Below are positions 18,177 through 25,956 of a stretch of 37,893 nt of DNA, piece by piece; the stretch's first letter is position 1; every line of letters begins with the position of its first letter. Made by a program: the position numbers and the translations under genes. The stretch spans positions 1-37,893 of the forward strand of contig JALVQM010000067.1 in the NCBI GenBank assembly GCA_027025615.1, read 5' to 3'. The notes below the pieces were generated by a model that worked only from the letters and a program-made list of their open reading frames with translations, ran no database searches and was not told where the DNA came from. The stretch is from Desulfobacteraceae bacterium (GTDB taxonomy: Bacteria > Desulfobacterota > Desulfobacteria > Desulfobacterales > Desulfosarcinaceae).

Positions 18177-18578
18177 GTGTTTGCAAATTGTCAATTGATG
18201 GGGACCGATACCGGCTTCCCCGATGTCTGCCTGACACCGGCGCCGCCTTCACCATCGCCGGTGCCGTTACCTTATCCCAACATAGCCATGGGGCCCATGG
18301 GGGTACCGGCGGCTTACAATATCCTTTTCATGGGTGCCCCGGCCCACAACATGTCCACCAGCATCCCGCTGACCAACGGCGACAACGCGGGTCTGGCCAC
18401 CGGGGTTGCCAGCGCCACTGTAATGGGGCCCTCGCGTCATCTCAACGGGGCTTTCACAGTACTTGTGGGAGGAATGCCGGCTACCAGGCTGACCAGTATG
18501 AGCTTGCAGAATTCGACCAATGCACCGGGAACGAGGCTGGCTCCCAGCCAGGTTAAGATTCTGATCCTGTCACCCTGA
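18177..18578 (+). CDS. DUF4150 PAAR-like spike-tip protein
   Basis: 133-residue stand-alone DUF4150 (PAAR-like) protein. It has the family's Pro-rich entry (TPAPPSPSPVPLPYPN), then GPMGVPAAYNILFMGAPAHN and a GLATGV segment, and it ends soon after VLVGGMPATRLTS. PAAR-like domains cap the VgrG needle and carry effectors. Here the protein ends after the domain, with no fused toxin, so the cargo must be bound separately or encoded elsewhere. The start is GTG, supported by AAAGGAG seven bases upstream. It closes the vgrG operon and is followed by a convergent gene. Confidence 0.85.
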   Translation: MFANCQLMGTDTGFPDVCLTPAPPSPSPVPLPYPNIAMGPMGVPAAYNILFMGAPAHNMSTSIPLTNGDNAGLATGVASATVMGPSRHLNGAFTVLVGGMPATRLTSMSLQNSTNAPGTRLAPSQVKILILSP

Positions 18579-18589
18579 GAAACGAGCAG

Positions 18590-18811
18590 TCAGACCTTTT
18601 CCCATTTGAAAGCAATTTTGTCGAGAATCTTTTTATCCGCGAGGTAATTTTCAAAATACCCGCAGGACGTACATACATAGGTTGTTTTTTCAGAACGGGG
18701 GATCGTAAAGCCAAGACCTTTGACATAGGTATGTTTAACACCCGAAACTATGCCGTTTTTACAGCGATAGACAGACCTGCTTTTGCAGCGTGGACACTGA
18801 CCGTTGAGCAT
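18590..18811 (-). CDS. Small zinc-ribbon protein
   Basis: 73-residue protein with two Cys pairs, CPRC near the N terminus and CTSC at about residues 47-50 followed by GYFENYL, a typical zinc-ribbon knuckle pair. Small ribbon proteins of this shape are common in bacteria and have no settled function. On the - strand AAGGAG lies ten bases before the ATG. It is convergent with the DUF4150 gene (11 bases apart) and divergent from the gene at 18948, so it has its own transcription and may have inserted between T6SS genes. No toxin or immunity features are seen. Confidence 0.75.
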   Translation of the reverse strand: MLNGQCPRCKSRSVYRCKNGIVSGVKHTYVKGLGFTIPRSEKTTYVCTSCGYFENYLADKKILDKIAFKWEKV

Positions 18812-18947
18812 TGCACATCATCTCCTTATCCGGGGGTTGTTAATAACACATTAGCTCATATCCTGGAACGATTGCAAGCCGTTGCTTTCAACCAGACCAC
18901 GCCGATCGCTGTGTTTGCATACAGCCGGGCGGGAAAGGATAATCATT

Positions 18948-19721
18948 ATGAAAAAGAAAATTCTGGCAAGCCTGCTGGGAGAAGATGACACAACCAAGGC
19001 CTTCCTGGCCAAGCTAACAACTTACGGCCTCGAACCTGCGATGCACCTCTGGCAAAATGACAACCAGAAAATGGCCTGGCTCGGTGTCAAAGAAGTTCTG
19101 CTGGAGCCTTCCACAGCAGCCTGGATAATTGCAGGATCCGCGGCCCAGCTTGCCGATGGCGATACACGCTACGGTCTTTCCATGATAGCCCTGAGCCTGC
19201 TGGCAGGTCCACGGGCCAATACACCGATTTTGATTCTTCAGTCCGGCAAGGGTCAGGTGGGGCCTGAATCCCTGCCCACCGCCTTGCAACACGCTATTAT
19301 CATCCCGGTTCAGGAGGCAACCCCGGCAAAGATAGTGGCCAAGGTACACAGCCCGGCAACTCCGCCCCGAACCGACTGGTTCATGGAAATGGTGGGCGAT
19401 GACAAGCTGGGTCAATGGTTTTCTGTCCGCCCGGCGCAAGAAACCTGGGATGGCATGATCTTCGGTGTATGCGGGGCCGAAATCAATTTCCAGGCCGTGG
19501 GCCAAGCCGGCAATCTCCCTGACAAAGCGACACTAAACTATCCCATGCAGGGATTAAAGCTGGATCTGGGCAATAAAGAGTACACCGCCTGGGCCCTGCG
19601 CAACCGGATCAGCCCCAAGGAGGCCTATTATGTCAAGGTGACGGGCTTTCCCGAGACAGTACTTTTCGGCCCCTACGCCGAAGGTGAAGCAGCCGAGCTT
19701 TTCGTGGTTGATCTCAAATAA
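18948..19721 (+). CDS. Conserved-looking protein of unknown function
   Basis: 257-residue soluble protein that I do not recognise. The ATG at 18948 is preceded by GGAAAGGA and starts MKKKILASLLGEDD; an upstream in-frame start at 18882 lacks a ribosome site. The first half alternates hydrophobic strands and helices (KEVLLE, AAWIIAG, TPILILQSG, AIIIPV), suggesting a Rossmann-like alpha/beta domain. The second half is beta-rich with FGVCGAEINFQAVG and LNYPMQGLKLDLGNKEYTAW and a C-terminal strand LFVVDL. There is no signal peptide or membrane segment. It sits between the spike module and the FHA gene, so a T6SS-linked role is possible but unproven. Confidence 0.7.
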   Translation: MKKKILASLLGEDDTTKAFLAKLTTYGLEPAMHLWQNDNQKMAWLGVKEVLLEPSTAAWIIAGSAAQLADGDTRYGLSMIALSLLAGPRANTPILILQSGKGQVGPESLPTALQHAIIIPVQEATPAKIVAKVHSPATPPRTDWFMEMVGDDKLGQWFSVRPAQETWDGMIFGVCGAEINFQAVGQAGNLPDKATLNYPMQGLKLDLGNKEYTAWALRNRISPKEAYYVKVTGFPETVLFGPYAEGEAAELFVVDLK

Positions 19722-19760
19722 TTTGAGGAAACCGCGAAACATCAAGTGCCTGGAAAATCA

Positions 19761-20702
19761 TTAAGAAAAAAACTTCTTAAACAAAGAAGATGTTTTTTTT
19801 CGTTCGCCTTGGGTCGTTTTTGCATCCGGCTGCTGACGTTCGAATCCAGGTCCCTGGGGTGGCAATTGCCCGCTTTGCGTCTGAACTGCGGGTTTTTCTT
19901 CTTCGACCAACCTGCCCCCACCCAGAAATTTGAAAACCGGACCGTCGGCTCCCAGCCTGATATTAACCTCCGGTTTCAGGGGCGCTTGGCCTTCAAGGGG
20001 CTGACCATTGATCAAGACCCTGCCCCTTCCTGTCAAGTCCTTGATCCAGTAACTTTCCCCGGAAAAAAAGACCTGAACATGACGCAATTCAAGGGCCGGA
20101 TGCTCGATTACAAAATCACAGCCCGGATCCTTCCCAATAATAAGCGGAAGACTCTTAAAAGATTTCAGGGTCGGCCCATATTGAATGGCAAAAGGAACAC
20201 TTACCTGTTCAGCCTGAGGATCGGAACTCCCGGGGGCAATAACTGCACCTGCAGTAGGACCAGTGGCTTGGTCTGGGGGGGTGGTTGGGGAAGGCGGCGG
20301 AGTGGCCGGGGCCGGTCCGGGAGGCGGACCGGCCTGGGGCGCCGAAATTTCTTTTCCCTGGACCGGGCCGGGGGTTGCCTGGGTAACCTGGGTTAGAAAA
20401 CTTACCTTGGGCCCGCCCTCGGCAAAGGTTATCACGTCTCCGTCTTTAAGGTAAACTTCGCTGATCTGCTTGCCGTTTACATAAGTACCATTGGTGCTTT
20501 GGTCTACCAGCTTGAATCGATTACCCTCACGGATAATCATTGCGTGACGCCGGGAGATGACAACCAGATCCTTGGGAAACTGCAGGTCACAGTCCGGATG
20601 GCGCCCAATGAGAATCTGGTCCCGGCTGAAATCCTGAATTTCTCCTTTTAGAGGTCCCTGGATATGGATTAGCTGAACATTTATAGCAGGAATCTGGCTC
20701 AT
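19761..20702 (-). CDS. Twin-FHA domain protein (Fha-like T6SS regulator)
   Basis: 313-residue protein with two forkhead-associated domains. FHA1 (about 8-95) has every signature: LIGRHPDCDL, ISRRHAM and NGTYVNGKQI. A Pro/Ala/Gly-rich linker (about 100-160) follows. FHA2 (about 165-262) is degenerate, with IIGKDPGCDF in place of GR, LELRHVQV in place of S(R)xH, and no NGT. A basic tail (KKTSSLFKKFFS) ends it. FHA domains bind phosphothreonine; Fha proteins relay kinase signals to T6SS assembly in Pseudomonas and Agrobacterium. AAGGAAGG lies five bases before the ATG. The gene is divergent from the phosphatase/kinase operon, across a 303-base shared region. Confidence 0.88.
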   Translation of the reverse strand: MSQIPAINVQLIHIQGPLKGEIQDFSRDQILIGRHPDCDLQFPKDLVVISRRHAMIIREGNRFKLVDQSTNGTYVNGKQISEVYLKDGDVITFAEGGPKVSFLTQVTQATPGPVQGKEISAPQAGPPPGPAPATPPPSPTTPPDQATGPTAGAVIAPGSSDPQAEQVSVPFAIQYGPTLKSFKSLPLIIGKDPGCDFVIEHPALELRHVQVFFSGESYWIKDLTGRGRVLINGQPLEGQAPLKPEVNIRLGADGPVFKFLGGGRLVEEEKPAVQTQSGQLPPQGPGFERQQPDAKTTQGERKKTSSLFKKFFS

Positions 20703-20759
20703 GACAGCCTTCCTTAAATGATGACAACCTCATTAATAAAAACAAAAAGTTAGATTGCT

Positions 20760-20788
20760 AATATACCATAACTACCAACGCTTATCAA
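20760..20788 (-). promoter_or_regulatory. Predicted sigma-70 promoter for the FHA gene
   Basis: On the - strand, TTGATA (20788-20783) and TATATT (20765-20760) are separated by exactly 17 bases. This is a near-consensus housekeeping promoter about 58 bases upstream of the FHA start codon. It is pattern-based only. Confidence 0.55.
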
Positions 20789-20917
20789 GGATGCTGGGGC
20801 ACATCTCAAAATAATCAAAGCCGAATTTTAGACAACCAGGAAGGATGCCCCTATGGTTTGCCTGCAAGAAATAAGGGTCTGCTCAAACCCTATACTGGTT
20901 CGCTCTTATCTATATTG

Positions 20918-20946
20918 TTGACCAAAACAACCTCTTATATTAGATT
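20918..20946 (+). promoter_or_regulatory. Predicted sigma-70 promoter for the phosphatase/kinase operon
   Basis: TTGACC at 20918-20923 and TAGATT at 20941-20946 are 17 bases apart, with an AT-rich -10 area. It lies about 60 bases before the PP2C start and faces away from the FHA promoter. The 130 or so bases between the two promoters show no gene or clear operator. Confidence 0.4.
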
Positions 20947-21005
20947 TAGAGCTTAGTGGCATTATATGGGCAATCTTTTTCACACTAGGTTGCTATTCTT
21001 TTTCA

Positions 21006-21758
21006 ATGATTGCAACGGTACGTGGTTTCATGCATCAACTGGAAATATTTGGCCGCACCGATACCGGCCTTGTCAGACCGAACAACGAAGACACCTTCGC
21101 GCTGAACCCTGGTGCAGGTTACTGCCTGGTAGCAGACGGAATGGGCGGAGCTGCCGCCGGAGAGACTGCCAGCAGGCTTTTTGCCGAAGCTTCTGCTGAA
21201 ATCCTGGGTACCAGTCAAATAGCCGATGAAGAGGAAGCGGCAGGCAAAGTTCAAAAAGCTTTTCAACGCGCCAATGAACTCATCCTGGCCCATGTCCAGG
21301 AAAACCCGAACCATAAAGGAATGGGCTGCACGGCCGAACTTCTGGTCGTACATACCAGCGGTTATGTCATAGGGCACATGGGAGACAGTCGCACCTACCG
21401 CTTTCGTAACAGTGCTTTAAAACAACTCACCCGTGATCATTCCCTGGTGCAAGATCAGTTGGATCGCGGCTTGATCAGCGCCGAAGAAGCTCGCAATCAT
21501 TCCATGCGCAACGTCGTTTTGCGAGCCGTAGGTGTAGACCCGGCTCCAGCCCTGGACACTCTACGCGGCCCGGTGCATAAGGGTGACCTGTTTCTGCTGT
21601 GCTCCGACGGCCTGACCGACATGGTAACAGACGAGTCGATTGAAGAGGTTTTAAAGGCCAATCATCCTTTAGAAACCCTGGCTGACCAACTGATTGAAAT
21701 CGCCAAACAGGCTGGAGGCAGGGATAATATCACCGTAGTGCTGGCAAAAATTTTATGA
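21006..21758 (+). CDS. PP2C-family protein Ser/Thr phosphatase (PppA-like)
   Basis: 250-residue PPM/PP2C phosphatase with all metal-binding motifs: TDTGLVRPNNEDTF at about 19-32, VADGMGGAAAGE at about 43-54, GHMGDSRTYR near 125, CSDGLTDMV near 200 and GGRDNITVVLA at the end. It removes phosphate from Ser/Thr residues and, as PppA in Pseudomonas, opposes the kinase that activates the T6SS through Fha. It starts at ATG 21006 or at an in-frame ATG at 21030; neither has a strong ribosome site. Its stop overlaps the start of the protease gene by 4 bases (ATGA), implying coupled translation. Confidence 0.9.
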   Translation: MIATVRGFMHQLEIFGRTDTGLVRPNNEDTFALNPGAGYCLVADGMGGAAAGETASRLFAEASAEILGTSQIADEEEAAGKVQKAFQRANELILAHVQENPNHKGMGCTAELLVVHTSGYVIGHMGDSRTYRFRNSALKQLTRDHSLVQDQLDRGLISAEEARNHSMRNVVLRAVGVDPAPALDTLRGPVHKGDLFLLCSDGLTDMVTDESIEEVLKANHPLETLADQLIEIAKQAGGRDNITVVLAKIL

Positions 21759-22690
21759 AAAAGAAAATTTACTTAATAGTTTCCGTAATTTTATTAGCAC
21801 TGTTGCCGCCAAACGCCATGGCCCGACAGGCGGACTCAACCAGAACCCTGCAAATGCCCGTGGCAGAAGCACGCCAGGCGGCTACCGAGTTTTTCGTGGA
21901 ACGCGGCTACAGTGTCTCTCCGAGTAACACCAGCCAAGGTGGCGCAATACTTTACGCGGACCGTAAAGACAGCCGGATTGAGATTCACCTTAAGCCATAC
22001 TCGGCTCTGGCCACCAGGATCAGCCTCCTGGACAAGGCCCACAAAGGACAGGTAGATATGGTAATGTTCTGGTCGGCCATGGAAAAAGCTGCTTCCGGAA
22101 CCCGGGCCATTGGCGGCCATGCCGCTGCACCTGCACCAATCGGAGTTGTGGACCTGGCCCCGGCGGTAGTTTGCCTCTATTCTAACCAGGATTCGGTTGA
22201 TTTCCAGGCCAGCGGCTTCCTCTTTGATCGTCGTGGATTGATCATAACAACGGCCCACAAAATGGTACCCGGCCACAATATCAAAATCCTTTTCAACAAC
22301 GGGGAGCGGGCTGAAGGCCGGGTGCTGAAGATAGACAAAGAGATGGACTTGGCCCTGGTGCAGGCAACCGGAGGGGTTGATGGTCCCCTGGTGAACCTGG
22401 CTGCCGGACGCTTTTACCTGGAAAACGGTGAAAAGGTGGTCAGCATTACCTGCCCTCAACCACTGACCCCCCAGTTTCACAATGGAAAGGTAGACGGTCC
22501 GCCCCGCAAGGCCGGAGGTCAGTTGCTCTGGCAGGTCAAGCTCAACGTGGAACCAGGCACCAGCGGAAGCCCTGTGTTCGACAGCCAGGCGCGCCTGGTA
22601 GGGGTGATTAAGGGCCGTTTCCGGGGCACCGACTCCATCGGGTACATTATCCCTTTTGAAACCGTTCTCCGCTTTCTGGAAATATACTGA
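21755..22690 (+). CDS. Exported trypsin-like serine protease
   Basis: 311-residue protein with a signal peptide (MKKKIYLIVSVILLALLPPN, cleavage probably near residue 24). A small alpha/beta domain at about 30-110 (ARQAATEFFVERGYSV ... SRIEIHLKPYS) recalls DUF3568-like or BamC-like folds, which is a weak match. The trypsin-like domain from about 125 carries a full triad: His168 in TTAHK, Asp198 in EMDLALV and Ser270 in GTSGSPV. The 30-residue His-Asp and 72-residue Asp-Ser spacing fits HtrA/DegP, but no PDZ domain follows. It probably acts in the periplasm. It overlaps the phosphatase gene and is followed four bases later by the kinase, so it likely belongs to the same signalling unit. No described T6SS phosphorylation pathway contains it. 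Confidence 0.83.
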   Translation: MKKKIYLIVSVILLALLPPNAMARQADSTRTLQMPVAEARQAATEFFVERGYSVSPSNTSQGGAILYADRKDSRIEIHLKPYSALATRISLLDKAHKGQVDMVMFWSAMEKAASGTRAIGGHAAAPAPIGVVDLAPAVVCLYSNQDSVDFQASGFLFDRRGLIITTAHKMVPGHNIKILFNNGERAEGRVLKIDKEMDLALVQATGGVDGPLVNLAAGRFYLENGEKVVSITCPQPLTPQFHNGKVDGPPRKAGGQLLWQVKLNVEPGTSGSPVFDSQARLVGVIKGRFRGTDSIGYIIPFETVLRFLEIY

Positions 22691-22694
22691 ACCC

Positions 22695-23867
22695 ATGCGC
22701 TATGGAAGATACGAAATTATTAAGGAGTTGGGCAAAGGCAACATGGGTGTTGTTTACCAGGCCCATGACCCCAGTATAGACCGGCTGGTGGCCCTCAAAG
22801 TACTGCGGCCGGATCGGGTTACCGACCAGGCTTTTGTGGCCCGTTTTCTAAAGGAGGCCATGGCAATTGGCCGGTTATCCCATCCCGGAATAGTTACCGT
22901 TCACGATGTCGGTGAGGACAAGGGAACGGTTTACATTGCCATGGAATACGTAACCGGCAGCCCCCTGGACGAAGTAATTCGCGCAGGCAAGTTGTCCGTC
23001 GAACAAAGCGTGGAAATAGCCTGCAAAGTCGCCGAGGCACTCCACTATGCCCATGAAAGGGGCATAGTCCACAGGGATATCAAGCCATCTAATATCCTTC
23101 TGAATGACAACAACGAGACCAAGATTACCGATTTCGGTATCGCCCGGATTGAAGATCCTGACAGTGGTACCATGACCCAGGCCGGGGAAATACTTGGAAC
23201 ACCGGTGTACATGTCTCCTGAACAGGTAAAGGGACAGAAGGTGGACGGCCGTTCCGACCTGTTTTCCCTGGCGGTAATTCTTTACGAGCTTGTTGTCGGC
23301 AAACGGCCGTTTGGCGGTAACAACCTGGCGGCAATTTTTCACTCCATAGCCAATGATAATCCCGACCCTCCTGCTGAAGCTGATCCTTTCATCAGTAAGC
23401 GTCTAAGTGACACAATTATAAAAGCCCTGGCAAAAAAACCCGATCAACGTTTCCAAAGTGGACGGGAAATGGCCAAAGCGCTGAAAACGGCAGTCCAGCG
23501 ACGCCAAAGCTCAAATGTTGATACCGGCAAGGTTTCATCCCGCAGGGGTATACTGGTAGGACTTGGGGCTGCCGCACTGGTCGTGTTGCTGGCAGCAGCA
23601 TGGCTGGTATTTAAACCCGCTCCTGAGCCAATACCCCATGAACCAGATGTACAAAAAGCCATCTTGAATGTCACCAGCGAACCGGATGGAGCCGATATCT
23701 TTGTAAATGGAACTTTCAGGGGCAAAACTCCCCTTGAACTGCAACTGCCCCTGGGAAAATACGAGATAGCCCTCAACCTGGATAATTATTATGAATGGGA
23801 AGCCCAGTTAGAATTTGACCAGGCCGGGCCCACCCCTTTGCATGTGCGCCTGGTACCGATCCAGTGA
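22695..23867 (+). CDS. Transmembrane Ser/Thr protein kinase with PEGA domain (PpkA-like)
   Basis: 390-residue Hanks-type kinase. The glycine loop GKGNMGVVY, the ATP-binding Lys in ALKVL, the catalytic HRDIKPSN with Asp128, the DFG in ITDFGIARI and GTPVYMSPEQV are all present, so it should be active. One membrane helix at about 285-306 is followed by a PEGA domain (about 322-385, DGADIFVNGTFRGKTPLELQ) that would lie outside the membrane. This resembles PpkA kinases that activate the T6SS by phosphorylating Fha. The ATG at 22695 is chosen over an upstream in-frame start at 22656 because the kinase fold begins at once with YGRYEIIKELG. It is the third gene of the phosphatase-protease-kinase unit. 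Confidence 0.9.
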   Translation: MRYGRYEIIKELGKGNMGVVYQAHDPSIDRLVALKVLRPDRVTDQAFVARFLKEAMAIGRLSHPGIVTVHDVGEDKGTVYIAMEYVTGSPLDEVIRAGKLSVEQSVEIACKVAEALHYAHERGIVHRDIKPSNILLNDNNETKITDFGIARIEDPDSGTMTQAGEILGTPVYMSPEQVKGQKVDGRSDLFSLAVILYELVVGKRPFGGNNLAAIFHSIANDNPDPPAEADPFISKRLSDTIIKALAKKPDQRFQSGREMAKALKTAVQRRQSSNVDTGKVSSRRGILVGLGAAALVVLLAAAWLVFKPAPEPIPHEPDVQKAILNVTSEPDGADIFVNGTFRGKTPLELQLPLGKYEIALNLDNYYEWEAQLEFDQAGPTPLHVRLVPIQ

Positions 23868-23909
23868 AAACCAGTCGCCTTACGTAAATTCAACAAGGAG
23901 GAGCAAACG

Positions 23910-25886
23910 ATGAAGGCTGTTAAACCGTGGATAACTTGCTGGATTATGGTGGCCCTTGTAATCGCTGCAACCGCCGCCCCCGGCTTTTGCCAATTGAAAA
24001 CGGGCACCGCCGTTCCCTTGTTCAGCCTCAAGGATCTTAACGGCAAGATTTATGACCTGGCAAATATGAAAAACCAGCCCATGGTTATCCTTTACTTTTT
24101 CGATGCTGCCTCCCGCGCCAGCCAGGAAGGCCTGGTAAGCCTGGATGACCTGGCAAAAAAATATAAAGACGCCGACCTGGTTGTTTGGGGGGTTACCCGT
24201 TCACCCAAATCCAGGGTCAAGCAATTTGTAAAGAGGGTCAAACCCGGCTTTCCTATTTTGCTTGACACTTCCAAGGTTTCTGACATTTACCAGGCAAAAC
24301 TGGTGCTGCCCACCATTTGCATTCTGGGTCCGGACCTGAAATTAATGGATTTCTTTCAGGGCGGCGGCAAAACCACTGAAATAATGCTCGTCAAGCTGGC
24401 CCAGCGTCAATTGCAACGTCATCGGCCGGATCTTGCCAAAGCTATTTCTGAAAAAGTGGTCCGCAAAGATCCTAAGAACGTCGAAGCCAAAACGATCAAG
24501 GGTTATGCTGAGCTGAAAACCGGCAACATCAAGGGCGCTGAAAAAACATTTTACGATCTTTCAAGGTCGAAAGGAAAAGGCGAAATCCTTGGCAAAGAGG
24601 GCCTGTCACAAGTTTATGCCCGCAAAGGTGAAGCTGTCAAGGCTCGCCAGTTGGCACAGGAAGTAGAAAAGAAATCCGGCCAGCGGGCCCTGGTAAACGT
24701 GGTCAAGGGCGACCTGTTTTACAGCGAAAACAAGGTAAAGGATGCTGAAAAAGAATACCTGAAAGCCATATCCAAAAAATCGGCCTCACCGTACCACAGG
24801 GCAATCGCTTACAACCAGTTGGGGCGAATATACGCCACCAAAGGTGATTGGGCAAAGTCACGCAAGATGTACAAACAGGCCGTGGCTCTTGATCCTTACT
24901 ACATTGAAGCTACTTCCAATCAGGGGTTTACCTTTGAACGCCAAGGCAAGTGGACCGAGGCTTTAGCCTACTATAAGCGGGCTCTGGCGATCAACCCCAA
25001 TGATCTTTTTGCTTCCACTTTGGCAGCCGCAGCCCGTAAAATGGTAATTCTGCAACAGGACAAAGACCGCCAAAAAGAACTGGCCCGGCAGGTGGACGAA
25101 GTAGTCAAACGATTTAAAAAGAATGCTCCGGCAGCCAAGCCCCCTGCCCAGGACCCCTGGACAACCCGGGAAGCAATGGTAATAACCCTGCTGGAACCGG
25201 TTGAATCCGGAGGGCTCTCGGTTCGAGACGGTTTTGCCCGGGTCCTGGCCATGAATCTATCCCGGCAGATAAACTCTAGTGGACGGGTAAAAGCTGTCGA
25301 TCCCCTGGTTTTGGACAAGGTTTTGAACAAGCTGGGACTTAAGCAAAAGGACCTGGCCAAAGCCGAGACCCAGCTCAAGCTAGGCCGGGCTTTCAAAGCC
25401 AGGCTGATAATAAAAGGCCGCCTGTTTCACCTGGTGGACGGTACCCTGTTGAATTTCAAGCTTGTGGATACCAAAAACGGCCGGGAGGCTGCTACCGTTG
25501 AGCGGGAATTTGCCTCTACAGCCACTTTGCGCCAGGATATGCGCTTGCTTAACCGGGAAGTATTGACCACCATAATGAAAAAATACCCTCTCAAGGCCTA
25601 CGTTGTGGATGTCAGTGGCGGGCAAGTCCTGATCAACCTGGGCAAAAAACAGGGGGTTATCAACGGCACCCGTTTCGACGTGGTCGAAACCAAAGCCCCC
25701 ATAACCTACAAGGGGAAAACCTTTGCCCCGGAACCAACGGTGGTGGCAACCTTGGAAGTCTTCCGGGTAGAAGATGAATTCAGCTACGCCCACATTCTCA
25801 AGGATCAACGCCGTCCGGTTTACAAAGATGACAGGCTGATTGAGGCCGTGGCCCAGTTGGGAGAAGATGAGACCAAGCTCTGGTAA
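23910..25886 (+). CDS. Exported thioredoxin-like/TPR/CsgG-like multidomain protein
   Basis: 658-residue exported protein with signal peptide (about 1-27). Residues about 28-160 look like an AhpC/thioredoxin fold (PMVILYFFDAASRASQEG), but the CxxC is replaced by AASRAS, so it cannot be a redox enzyme. Residues about 165-390 are TPR helices (YNQLGRIYATKGDWAKSRKM). Residues about 420-555 resemble a CsgG-like module (LVLDKVLNKLGL ... ARLIIKGRLF), and about 560-650 an FlgT C-terminal-like beta domain (VDVSGGQVLINLGKKQGVI). A strong AAGGAGG precedes the ATG. It lies 42 bases after the kinase gene. It may be a periplasmic scaffold or sensor for the kinase; the function is inferred only from context. 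Confidence 0.75.
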   Translation: MKAVKPWITCWIMVALVIAATAAPGFCQLKTGTAVPLFSLKDLNGKIYDLANMKNQPMVILYFFDAASRASQEGLVSLDDLAKKYKDADLVVWGVTRSPKSRVKQFVKRVKPGFPILLDTSKVSDIYQAKLVLPTICILGPDLKLMDFFQGGGKTTEIMLVKLAQRQLQRHRPDLAKAISEKVVRKDPKNVEAKTIKGYAELKTGNIKGAEKTFYDLSRSKGKGEILGKEGLSQVYARKGEAVKARQLAQEVEKKSGQRALVNVVKGDLFYSENKVKDAEKEYLKAISKKSASPYHRAIAYNQLGRIYATKGDWAKSRKMYKQAVALDPYYIEATSNQGFTFERQGKWTEALAYYKRALAINPNDLFASTLAAAARKMVILQQDKDRQKELARQVDEVVKRFKKNAPAAKPPAQDPWTTREAMVITLLEPVESGGLSVRDGFARVLAMNLSRQINSSGRVKAVDPLVLDKVLNKLGLKQKDLAKAETQLKLGRAFKARLIIKGRLFHLVDGTLLNFKLVDTKNGREAATVEREFASTATLRQDMRLLNREVLTTIMKKYPLKAYVVDVSGGQVLINLGKKQGVINGTRFDVVETKAPITYKGKTFAPEPTVVATLEVFRVEDEFSYAHILKDQRRPVYKDDRLIEAVAQLGEDETKLW

Positions 25887-25956
25887 GGATCAACCGATTG
25901 CCCGGTATGAAACCAGAAAGGCATGCCACTATGTGTTGATGCTTTTATAACCATAG

